Shown here in pieces: positions 1-9,962 of a DNA stretch of 64,000 bases. Position 1 is the stretch's first letter. Each line of letters starts with the position of its first letter. Source of the stretch: Siniperca chuatsi. Its lineage: Eukaryota; Chordata; Actinopteri; Centrarchiformes; Sinipercidae. Both the position numbers and the translations under genes were made by a program. The stretch covers positions 5,444,501-5,508,500 of the forward strand of contig NC_058051.1 in assembly GCF_020085105.1 (NCBI RefSeq), in the 5' to 3' direction. Below the pieces are notes generated by a model. That model saw only the letters and a list, made by a program, of their open reading frames with translations. It had not been told where the DNA came from and made no database searches.

Positions 1-312
1 CACTGGTTTATTTATTGACCCTTTAAATTGTATGGAGGAATCTGTAGCCAGCCTTGCTGAAATTTTGATACTTAACTGAATTGTGGAAATGCTTCATGGA
101 GCCAAAGTGGGACGGGGCTGCAGGATATCTCTGCTCTGTACACCAAGGTTGAGCCGGGGCCACCCTGCCACCTGGAGTCTTAACCAGATCTAATTTGTCT
201 CCTCATTCTCCTCTTCCTCTTCCCTGCTTCAACCCATTCATTCCTACTACTCAATGGTACTCTCACACCTGCTTCCTCCATATCACTCTTCCCCCTCCTC
301 CTCCTCCGGCAG

Positions 313-534
313 GTGGGATCAGAGATGGCGATATCCGGCAAGGCAGTAAGCCTGTACTTTGAGGAGAAGTTGCAGGAGATGTTTCCAGATCAGAGCTTCC
401 CTGAGACACCTGAACCTGAGTCCCTGGACACAAAGGAAAAGGAGGATGATGACACAGACAACTCTGAGGAGGACTTCCTACAGCCCAGACGCAAACGCTT
501 AAAAACAGATGAGAAAGTGGTTCACATCAAGTGA
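313..534 (+). CDS. C-terminal coding exon of an unrecognised gene (partial)
   Basis: A splice acceptor (pyrimidine-rich tract ending ggcag at 308-312) is followed by an open frame of about 73 codons ending in TGA at 532-534. The peptide starts with a short, possibly helical stretch (AVSLYFEEKLQEMFP), then an acidic low-complexity segment rich in Glu and Asp, and ends with a basic cluster (RRKRLKTDEK) resembling a nuclear localisation signal. This suggests the C-terminus of a nuclear protein, but I do not recognise the family and the rest of the gene lies left of the window. The first codon of the frame is GTG at the splice border, so it is not a translation start. A 3'UTR with an AATAAA near 1052 follows. 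The exon call is fairly secure; the function is unknown. Confidence 0.7.
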   Translation: MGSEMAISGKAVSLYFEEKLQEMFPDQSFPETPEPESLDTKEKEDDDTDNSEEDFLQPRRKRLKTDEKVVHIK

Positions 535-1080
535 GAACCAACCACAAATGAAACGAGAAGTGAAAAACTGTCTTCCTCACATCCCACACTTTTCCTTTGT
601 TTGAGGCAGCAAACAAAAAGGACGAGATTCGCTGTACAAACTGCTTGGTTTATCTCATCCTTGCCTTTAATAGGAATTACTGTCAACTACATTAGACATC
701 TGCCTTTATCAGAACTCTTGAGTTGAGTTCAGAAACATAGAAGAGCTGCATTCCCTCCTTATTTCATGGACACTCAAGAACTCGCTTGTACAGATTTTGA
801 AGTAGGACTTGTTTTGCAATAGTTAAGTTAACGATTGGCCATTTCTTTTCTATCATCCATTTTCATTTGTAGATTTGTTGTGACAGTTGCTTTATAAAAC
901 ATTTAAATCCCCTCTTCCCAGTTCTTAATGTATTATATCTATAATTTGAAACCTACCAAGTATTTGTATGACTTTGTGGAAGCGTTATGTAAATAAGAGA
1001 ATCTAGCCCACTGAAGGTATTCCTACAGTATTGATGTTTGGGTGCGTCATCAATAAAACCTGTTCATGAAATGTATCAAA
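535..1080 (+). terminator. 3'UTR and poly(A) signal of the first gene
   Basis: The 3'UTR is AT-rich with no competing long frame. It ends at a canonical AATAAA (1052-1057) followed by a TGTTCATG stretch. The transcript end is inferred to lie about 15-25 bases downstream. Confidence 0.65.
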
Positions 1081-1121
1081 GAAAATGTGTGGTATGGCTA
1101 GGTTTGGGGTTGCCAGGGAGC

Positions 1122-1325
1122 TCTTAAAGGAGCATTTCACCCAAATTACAAAAAGAACAACAAAAATCTAGCTGTGTAGATATTTTTGGTTTATTTTGTC
1201 CATGTTTCAAGATAGAATTTCATTTGTGATGCCTACAAATGTAGTAGCTACATCTCTTTGCAGAAATAGTGTCCCCTTTACTTTGGATAATCCACAGAAC
1301 TAACAGTAGTAAAAGTTCAGGTGTA
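1122..1325 (+). repeat. Partial miniature transposon, CACCCAAATTA family
   Basis: It begins with AAAGGAGCATTTCACCCAAA and continues with a stretch (TTTATTTTGTCCATGTTT, later CCACAGAAC) shared with the fuller copy at 22261-22687. The right terminal repeat is missing, so this is a truncated, non-coding copy. Confidence 0.6.
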
Positions 1326-1326
1326 A

Positions 1327-1680
1327 CATTAGGCTAGGCAAGGCAAGTTTATTTGTATAGCACATTTTATACACAAAGGCAATTCAAAGTGCTTTGCATA
1401 ATACATTAGAAACAAAAAAGAAAGAAAATCAGCATAAAAACATTAAAATGCAATTTATTTATTTTTTTTAAAGGAAATGAAAACACTAAGAGACATAAAT
1501 ACAGGAGGGCAAGGGATCATTCTAAGTATGTAAGGTTCAGTCAAAGGCAGTGCAGAAAAAAAGTTTATAATCTGGATTTAAAGGTGGTCAAAGTTGGTGC
1601 AAGTCTAATATCCTCTAGGTTTGTTCCAGCTCTGATGCACGGTAACTAAATGCTGTGATGGCTCTGTTCTATTCAAGGTT
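1327..1680. repeat. Interspersed fish repeat (GGCAAGGCAAG type)
   Basis: It opens with GGCAAGGCAAGTTTATTTG and a following AATTCAAAGTGCTTTGCATA, a sequence I know as very common in teleost genomes, probably a retrotransposon tail. It carries no coding potential. The class assignment is uncertain. Confidence 0.5.
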
Positions 1681-1684
1681 TAAG

Positions 1685-2705
1685 GTACATTTATTTCATT
1701 CTACAACACAGGGCTGCACAATGAAATTAAACTTGTAGCCCACTTCACGCTACACACACAAAACATATATACAAATATTTAATATTAGAACACAATAAAA
1801 ACAATATATGCAGTTACTTATATACATATATTATAAAAGGTAGTGGTACGGTAATATGCAAAAACCAGCGTAACAGAAAGTTCCATGTCATTTATTTATG
1901 GTGGAGTGTGAAGGATGAGGTGGAGTTGAGGAGTCTCACAGCCTGAGGAAAGAAGCTGCTGTGTAGTCTGGTGGTACGACAGCGGATACTTCTGTATCGC
2001 TTGCCAGACGGCAGCAGGGTGAGCAGGCTGTGGCTGGGGTGGTACTGTCTTTTAGTATCCTTTGGGCTCTGCGCAGGCACCTCACCTCATTGATATCACA
2101 GATGCTCAGTGGGTTGGTACCAATGCAGTTCTGGGAAGTTTTAATCACCCGCTGCAGAGCCCTCTGGTCCTGGGCCGTGAACATCCCATGCCAGTTTGTG
2201 ATGTTTCCAGTCAGGTTGCTTTCTATTGCTCCTCTGTAAAAGAACTTGACAGGAATTTTGCTTTCTTAAGTTTCCTTAAGAAATAGTTGTTTCTGAGCCT
2301 TGTTGTGCTAATATTCTGTGATAATTATTGAATTACACTGAATCTAGAAAACCAACCACTTTAACATGTTTCACAACAGTTAATATTTTTCATTCGATTC
2401 ATAATGATATATTTGGTGGGGGGGTTGGCCGATGATGGTGGCGTCGTCCACAAACTTCACAACAATGTTCTCACCCTGTTGGGGATTGCACGCAGCCCTG
2501 GGGGGGGGGGTTGAGCCCAGTGTTGAGCACCAATTACAGAGTGTGGTACTCGAGCCCAGAGTGCTAAGTCAGCCAATCAGTTTCATGGGGGAGATGGTGT
2601 TGAATGCTGAGCTGAAATCAACTAGGTGTTGTTCTCAAGGTGTGTGAAGACTGAGTCGAGGGCAGTGGAGATGGCATCCTCTGTTGATCTGTTGCCTCCA
2701 GAAAC
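1685..2705 (-). mobile_element. 5'-truncated non-LTR retrotransposon (L2/Rex-like LINE), antisense
   Basis: Read on the minus strand this matches the 3' part of a common fish LINE: reverse transcriptase remnants (2420-2700, then 1890-2240), then a 3' tail whose plus-strand form at 1690-1735 contains CAACACAGGGCTGCACAATG. The inverse of that tail occurs again at about 62740-62812. The frame is broken throughout and short open frames in it are remnants, not genes. The family name is from memory of teleost LINEs; the exact subfamily is uncertain. Confidence 0.7.
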
Positions 2706-2872
2706 CCTTTTAAACACACCAGTTCTCTGAGGAACTTCGTGTAGCTTATCAGGTTCCTTGAGGAACCCTTTTGTTCACCATGGTCTGGAACTACTTTGGG
2801 TTCTTCAAAGCACCATTTCCTAACCATCTGAGGTTCTTCAAGGAACTTTAGCTTATTTGGGGGTTTAAGGCC
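2700..2872. repeat. Degenerate tandem GGAACC/GGTTCC repeat
   Basis: Related units (GGTTCCTTGAGGAACCC, GGTTCTTCAAGGAAC) recur several times; each unit is a small imperfect palindrome. A related stretch lies at 4500-4690. Confidence 0.55.
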
Positions 2873-4055
2873 TATTATTGCTACTGCTGCAACTACTATT
2901 ACTACTACTAAAACAAAACATTACAACACCAAATCAAATTTAATTTAAGGCTGATTTATTTTATTATTTTTTATTTATTATTCATAATATAATGAAGAAT
3001 ACAATGAGGTGTCATATTAATAAAACAAACATTACATAAATAAATATCAAATTACACACAATAAATAATAAATAAACAAATAAACAAGACAAGAATTAGT
3101 CCTGAAAGTAGTCCTGAAATTACTTTCAAATTTCAAAAGCAATTTGATGACTTTTACTGGCACACTTGTCACCACCGATGAGTCATTTCACAGCCAACAC
3201 AGAAATCCACACTTATTGATAGTGCTGTATTCATTTAAGTTCATTATCAAGTAAAAATACATTTGATTGTTACAGATTCCAGGGTGGGGTGGGGTGGGAT
3301 GGGAGAGGAGAAACAGGAACAACGATGGACCAGTCTTCTTCTGCAGAGTGTGATCCAGAAAGAAGAAAGACAGTCTTTAATTTCATTAAAATCATTCCTC
3401 GTGGTCATTGCATGAATTATTATTTGAATGTATGTTAAGTCATGTGACTGTAAACATGTACAAAACAAATATTTTAACAGAATTTAACTATTGTTGTGGA
3501 GCACAACCCACACACACACACATAACCAACGATCTTGACAGAATGTGGCTATCAGCTTAAAAATGTTAGTTGCAAACACTGACTAGTATATAACGTTAAT
3601 TGATTCAGTTTATAGCAGAAAGACAGTTATATTTATCTTGCCTGGCTTAATGCTGGCCAACAACTAAAACTGCAAACATAAGTGAAAAAGACAGACACAA
3701 GGATATGAGGATTGCCGTTAGCTAGGTGATAACGTTAGATTTTTTTTTTACATTTTATATGATGTTAGGGTAACTGAGTGAGAGAGTGAACAAGACAACA
3801 TTTCCTATGTAGTGGGAAAAAAAAACTTTCAACCCTTTTTTGTCAGCTAGCATAGCCAAAGTTAACATGAGCGACTATACGGCCGTTAGCATCATTGCTA
3901 ACGTTAGCTAACACCACAGGAATAGTAATGCTACATTCAGGCTGTATTTGTGTAAACTTCATATCAGTTATCACGTCAAATTAAACCACTTAACCTGTGT
4001 GTTTTACTGTTAAGGAGTTAGCAGCAGTAGGTAGAGACAGATAGCTAAAGTTACC
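2873..4055. other. AT-rich spacer without a supported gene
   Basis: AT-rich DNA with a run of GTTAGC/GCTAAC words at 3840-3915. No coding exon is supported. On the minus strand an acceptor-like ctctgcag lies near 3345, which might belong to a non-coding transcript starting near 4100. Confidence 0.4.
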
Positions 4056-4058
4056 TAC

Positions 4059-4150
4059 CTCAAAGGAACTGCTGTTGGTAGACGTTGAGCAGTTCAATTT
4101 GACCGTGGCGCGTTCAGGGACACTGGGACATTCCAGAGTTCAATGCGGAG
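4059..4150 (-). ncRNA. Possible first exon of a divergent non-coding transcript
   Basis: On the minus strand CTTTGAG is followed by gtaggtaa, a near-consensus 5' splice site with the exon ending at 4059. No long open frame follows on this strand before the preceding gene's 3' end, so any transcript would be non-coding. No promoter element was recognised and the 5' end is a guess. Low confidence. Confidence 0.2.
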
Positions 4151-4326
4151 AGCTTCAAAAATTAGACTAATATGATTTTTTTTTTTTAATATATTGTATT
4201 ATACATATATCATATCCTCATGGTTAACTTCATTTGTATAACCTCCAGTTTAATTTATGGCAAACAGTTTGATGGCTATAGTTGTATCTTAGAATGCTGT
4301 GTGTATGAATATTATAACATAAGCCC

Positions 4327-4328
<2 letters not shown>

Positions 4329-4405
<77 letters not shown>
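4329..4405. repeat. (TG)n microsatellite
   Basis: An uninterrupted TG dinucleotide array of about 77 bases. Confidence 0.95.
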
Positions 4406-4406
<1 letters not shown>

Positions 4407-4499
4407 TCCTGAAGTGTATTAAAATGATTTCATGGTTTGAAGTTCTTTGGTGATTCGGATTTCCGACTATAAGTGAATGCACAGTCTGTGAGCTGAGGA

Positions 4500-4690
4500 A
4501 AAGTGCTTGCTGGAACCCACTGTGGTGGTCAGAGGTTCCTGCAGGAGCTTACAGGTTGTCGAGGGTTCTTTCAGGAACCTCATCCTATGGAAAGGTTACT
4601 CGAAGCACCTTTAATGTAATTTTAAGTTACCCAATAGGATATTTGAGTAACTTGTAAAGAGTTTCTGGAAGCACCTCAAATATAGGCCTA
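4500..4690. repeat. Degenerate GGTTCC/GGAACC repeat, second block
   Basis: Units such as GAGGTTCCTGCAGGAGC and GGGTTCTTTCAGGAACC resemble those at 2700-2872. Confidence 0.45.
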
Positions 4691-4868
4691 TTTATAAGTA
4701 CCTTGGGTGATATTTGTTATTCTATGATAATAAGAAGTCGGTATGACTCCATAAAAATATCGCAGCCTCGACTTCTGCATTGCCTATTTCAGCCTCCTCT
4801 TTATGTTGTTACAAGCACATTGACACATTAGATAACGTCTCCAGTGGTCGGAATCAGTTTAGGAGAAG

Positions 4869-4876
4869 CACGTGAC
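4869..4876. promoter_or_regulatory. CLEAR-like E-box (CACGTGAC)
   Basis: CACGTGAC matches the core of the CLEAR site (GTCACGTGAC) bound by TFEB/TFE3 at lysosomal genes. It lies about 190 bases upstream of a good 5' splice site at 5069/5070 and upstream of slc66a1, a lysosomal gene. Function is inferred. Confidence 0.35.
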
Positions 4877-4949
4877 CACAGTAGAAACTTGACTTGCAGC
4901 TAACCTGAACATAAAATCGCACCAGCTGACATCAGCGCAGCGAGGTGCT

Positions 4950-5069
4950 GAGTCGTCAGTCTGTCAGATTGTCAGCTGACACATTTTGCGTCACCTCAGA
5001 AATTTCGGAAATAGCTTGTTGAATCTACTCTTTTTCTTTTTATCTGACGTCGGATTTCATCGTTTCCAG
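4950..5069 (+). other. slc66a1: Possible non-coding first exon of slc66a1
   Basis: A stretch with CRE-like words (TGCGTCACC, CTGACGTCGG) ends at TTTCCAG followed by gtaggatg, a strong 5' splice site. The next plus-strand acceptor clearly in use is the one before the slc66a1 start codon at about 9959. The 5' border is arbitrary. The alternative is a first exon near 8.1-8.3 kb. Confidence 0.3.
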
Positions 5070-7600
5070 GTAGGATGTTTTCTCCTGACAGTTGTCCTTA
5101 CCAAATATATAATGGCAAAAGAAACTGCTTTCTCGTTTTTATGACGATATCGTTTTCACACCTTGAATGACTTTTTGCCACTCACTACAAAGTAAAACTG
5201 ACATTATCAACTTCAGCTATAGTGATAGCGACAATGAGCCATCGCGTCATCTCTGCACAGAACAAAAGAGAAGAACTGTCACTGTTACATTACTCTTACA
5301 GTCCGCCTAACAACTTCTCCAAAATTCACTGGGAACATTTGCATACAAGCCCGTTTTACAAAGGGTAAAGTCAGGTAAATGGACGCGGGAAGTAGGGTTG
5401 CTGAGGGGGCTGCAGCCCCCCCTAATATCAGGCTCAACAAAAACATCAATTAAACGTATAAAGACTTTTTTTTTTACTGGGATTTATATGCGTAGTGCAC
5501 TAGTATTTGTGGTAGCAAAGAGGTTTGACTGTAGTCTCTGTTAACAGCTTTTCAGCCAACATCAAACGGAGTGACAGCTGTCTCACATGACCGGATCCGT
5601 CGCTGGTTGAATGGGCATCGGTAGATCCCCGTGCCCTCGTCTCCTGCGTGAAATGCGCGTCCGGGTGTTGCCTCACTGCCTCTTCCTCTCCTTGCAGTTT
5701 AATTAGTTCAGTGTTCCTGTGGTTGCTGTGGCTGCTTCGACATACAGCAGGCCTATGTTGGTGTTCATGTTTGCTGTCTGCTTGTGAAACACGCTAAAAT
5801 TGTTAGAAATAATATAGCCTATATATACTGTGTGTGTATATATATATATATAAAGCAGCATTATAATGAAGTACTGTAGTGCTGCAGAGATGCCCTGGCC
5901 TACAAATCTTGTTCTCCGGATGTTTTCTTACATCTTCATAATATCTGTCAGAATAATCGCACATCGTGCAGCCCTAATAATAACCACTTAAAAAACAAAC
6001 GAACAAACATGAAATACAATTGTTCTTCAATTAAGTTGAATTGTTTGGTGTCCTTTTTAACCATCAGTGACTGTCCCATTTTACATCACCAGCTGTCCCA
6101 TTTTACTTGAACATGTCATCGGAGTGAGGTAGGGGTTCTTGATGTGATTCATAATGTATGTATGTATGTATGTATGTATGTGTACATACATACATACATA
6201 CAGTTGCCTCAGGTAGATAGGGTTTTCCTACTGAATGCATATTCTGTGCCACTTATTTTCCTCTTTGCTCGCCTCTCTAATGTTGTAATGTTAATGGCTT
6301 TGGCACATTCCATGCCCTTATCAAAAAATATATTATATTCATTTATCGCATTCATTTATCTGCTGATTATACTTTCCTCCAACTTTTCTGCCATGCTTTC
6401 CCTGTTCATATTGTCTACAATGGATATTAAAAATGTTAATATTCCCTTTTAAAGTATACCTCCCTCCCCCCACCAGGATGTGTGTGGGGGTGTGTGTGTG
6501 TGTGTGTGTGAGTGTGAGAGAGAGGGCGAGAAACATGCAACTGTACATAAATGCACAAACACTTGCATTGTGTGTGCATGTATGTGTGATATGCACAGAC
6601 ACTTGCGTGTGTAACGATGATGGCTAATTCTGGACTATTATGGCTGAAATGGGCTCACAGGCTGGCACACGACAGCATAGTAACTCATGATTTTATGGCA
6701 CCTGGTAGCCCAAAATCATGACGGTTTCACTTCAGAAAAATGCTGAATTTTTTTGTCCCATTTTACCTAATGCGTTCAGGTAAAATGGGACAGTCACTCA
6801 AAACCCTTTCCCATAAAAAGTTAAGTTTATTGGGAAAATATTTTGATTATAAGTCAAACAGTTAATAAAATGCAACATCCTACAACCATTTTTGGTGCTA
6901 TGCACTTATTGTTTTATCTGTAGTACTCTTATTAACAGAAAGAGAAAATCAACTTGCCACTTATCTTGCAAGTTCGGGGACCAGTGATTTTTTTTTTGAC
7001 GATTGTTTCATGTAAAGGACATTTGTAGCAACAATGCAATAACATGTTTGGTGACTGGCTGATAATATTTAAAGAGCCCATAATGTATAACCCTATTCGT
7101 CCCATTTACCTGATATCCCAAATTACCTGACTTCACCCTATAATTTATGAGCCTGGCTATTATAGCCAAGGTGTATTGTTTTTCACGGCTGCATACTAAG
7201 ATGCAAAGCTAGCGGAAGAATGTAGGAGGCCTCGGAACTAAAGAAGGCCCAGGACTAATGACTGAATTACCATGTGGAGCGAAATAAGCAGTTTAACAAG
7301 GCTTGTAGATATGTGATGAGAGTATGTGAAATGTGTGAGCGCTGGAACATCAGATTGGCACCGCTAAATTGTCCCAGTTCTTTAGAAAAGTAACATTAAC
7401 ATGAAAGCATACCATTGTATTGCTTGTTCCACAGTCTCAATAAATCTTTTACAACTCAAAAGTCTTGACCAGAGACTGTTATACACTGATGTTGATCCTG
7501 AGCTGTCCTGTGTGAAGCAGAATAATGATTTCTCAATCTTCAAAATCATAACATATCCTCAAAGGGAAAGGGATATATCGATGAGAGATTTTATTCTATT
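5070..7600. other. Spacer or 5' intron of slc66a1; no coding exon seen
   Basis: No coding exon is supported. It holds a GTAT array facing a CATA array at 6152-6201 (a perfect self-complementary stretch) and a TG/AG-rich tract at 6480-6530. The rest is AT-rich unique-looking sequence. Confidence 0.5.
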
Positions 7601-7614
7601 ATAAATAAAACCTC

Positions 7615-7992
7615 ACGCCACAAAAACTGTTTCTTTCATCTGCACCTGGCCTCATCAACAAGGCCCGGGACCCCCACTGACACTGACAATCATATAGGCC
7701 AGTACTGTAAACTTTTGCACATTCCCATGTAAATATTTTGCACATTGCAAAAACTGTAATTTAAATAACAGTCATATTGTACATATTCATTCTTATTTTT
7801 TAAAACATATTTTTTAAACATTCTTTAGTATCTTACTGTCAATTTTATATTTTATATTTATGATTCTTGACCTGGAATACTTGCTCTATCTTTCTTCTTT
7901 CTCTGCTATGTTCATTGTTTTGCACCAAAATACCAAAGCAAATCCCTTGTATGTGTAAACCTACTTGGCAATACAGCTGATTCAGATTTTGA
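7615..7992 (+). mobile_element. LINE 3' tail fragment
   Basis: It ends with TTGCACCAAAATACCAAAGC and a following CTACTTGGCAATACAGCTGA, the 3' end common to a fish L2/CR1-like LINE family. Only the 3' few hundred bases remain, as expected from 5'-truncated target-primed insertion. Confidence 0.55.
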
Positions 7993-8027
7993 AGGCCTGG
8001 CTGATTTGTTTTGGCGCTCGCGAGCCG

Positions 8028-8090
8028 CTAGTCACGTGCTTATTTTGATGAGCCCTACAGTGACGTTTCAGTTTAACGACCAATCAGCTC
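8028..8090 (+). promoter_or_regulatory. Candidate promoter: E-box, CRE-like site and CCAAT box
   Basis: GTCACGTG (8031-8038, CLEAR-like), GTGACGTTTC (about 8060-8069) and ACCAATCAG (about 8079-8087) cluster within 60 bases in a locally GC-richer stretch preceded by GCGCTCGCGAGCCGC. This fits a TATA-less promoter. slc66a1 starts 1.9 kb downstream on the same strand and is the likely target. Confidence 0.4.
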
Positions 8091-8992
8091 ATGGACATAG
8101 ACCTAGCTCGGTCATTGCCTGCTTCCGTGTTATTTTCCCAGAGGTTTTTGTTCAGCTAAGGATTTGCCGGAATGGGAATGTCTGCGGCTCCCCAGGCAAG
8201 ATGCATATGCTTGATTCATTTCCAGTTTGGTGGTTTGTAGACTTTTTTGACGTAAAAACCACAGGCGAGATCCAGCTATCTATTATTAGGTAGTAGTTCT
8301 TGTGGTTGTTAGCTAAATGGCTAATACATAATTTGGGTTATTTATTCTCTGGTTTCTGTTGAGCGTATTTTGTGTGAAAAAAGTGTGTTTTCTAGCGTTA
8401 CTCAATGTATAAATGTAGCTACACATACCACCACTTTATTTAACGCTTACTGTCTTGATCTAATCAGCAGAATGTTTTGTTTATGGCAGGTTTTGTTTTT
8501 AAGCAGGACTGCCAACTTTAAATTTCGTTTGGAGTGAGATTCGGTATCGGTGAAGTCGGTGCATTTTATGAGTAGACCTTCTGTGGCATTACCCACCGCA
8601 GGGGTCGGGACCATCACTCCTCACAATTTGAATGCATTTATAGATGAAAAGTCATTAATCATGGTCAATGATGAATAAGTATGGTTGATCAGCACACCTG
8701 CTGACCTCCAGGCATCATAACCTAAATCATGAGACCAAACCTAACCTGGGTATCTGGAGATCTTCCCCCAGAAAATTGTTAATTTCAGAGACTGTTTTCC
8801 TGCGTTCTAGTGAATTTATGGAGTCATTTTGTTGCCAAAATGTGGAGTCAGGAGGACGGGGGAAGTGGGACTCTCAGGAGAATCTGAGGGTTAAATATAT
8901 GAGCTGCTGCTGCTGATGATGATGATGATTTTGTTCACTTATATTGTTAACGGATACTATTGGTGATTTGATTTTCAAATGTGTAGTAATTT

Positions 8993-9040
8993 GTGGGTGG
9001 GTGGAAGGGTGGGGGGTGGGGGGTGGGGGTTGGTGCACAC
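8993..9040 (+). repeat. G-rich tract with quadruplex-forming pattern
   Basis: Successive G runs of three to six separated by one to four bases fit the G3+N1-7 pattern for an intramolecular quadruplex, on the strand sense to slc66a1. Confidence 0.6.
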
Positions 9041-9374
9041 CATAAAGCGGGGGTCTGGGGGTCCTTCCCAGGGGAAAAAGGATTTAATACCATTTTCTGC
9101 GTCCTTTTATCATATTCTCAGCTACTTAAAAGCAACACATTGGGTTTAAGATGGCTATCATGCTTAGTTTAATCATTCTCTCATGAAAGGTGGTAAATAT
9201 AATATATGTATAATATGTACAGAAAAAGCTGTCTTACTCTCTGCATGTTTAATCCAGAACCCTACTGAACATCACATGCTGTGGTATTCAATTAGAGATA
9301 GGCACTATCAACAGATAATTCCATTTTCAACTTCAATCACAACATACAGAAACAGAAATGTATCAAAATCTGAA

Positions 9375-9378
<4 letters not shown>

Positions 9379-9422
<44 letters not shown>
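9379..9422. repeat. (TA)n microsatellite
   Basis: An alternating AT tract of about 44 bases. Confidence 0.9.
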
Positions 9423-9427
<5 letters not shown>

Positions 9428-9962
9428 AAGAAGTTAAACACTGTCAGTAGTTTTATCAAGTTCACTGTAAAATAATGTGTTAGCTTTTGTTTATGTTCAA
9501 GTCCAGTGTCTAGTACTCTTTATTATGAGGAGTACATTATGATTATACCTTCTCACTGTAACTCAAAATACATGCCTTTTTTACTCCCTTTAAAAAAATA
9601 GACATCAATTAATCGATGAGATCAATTCATCAAACTTGCTGTTGTTGGCGACGCTTCATTTTTAAATTTTTCTATCACAAAACTCTACCAGTAATGTTAC
9701 CACTCTGTCACAAACTGTCTGCACCTCACAGTGCGAGAGGAGGTCCGCTTGATTACTATCCCAGCCTTCCCCTGTGTCGCATCATCTGGGCGGAGTTGAT
9801 TCATGCCGAGACGTTATCAGTTATGCATCTGTTTTTCACTGCCTGAGAAAGTGGATGTGTGGCGTGAGAGCGTGTGAAAAGTGTCAATTGCGTGAGTGAA
9901 TATGTAGGTTATTTTTTTTAATAAACTGGATGTTTTACAGACGATTTTCTCTCCTGCAGAAT

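Noticed and set aside
1936-2286. Overlapping open frames of 70-80 codons on both strands
   Set aside because: They lie in an antisense LINE fragment and do not form a usable protein.
3840-3915. Clustered GTTAGC/GCTAAC words as a possible telomere-like or CRISPR-like array
   Set aside because: Spacing is irregular and there are no conserved spacers; such words are common in percomorph promoter and spacer DNA.
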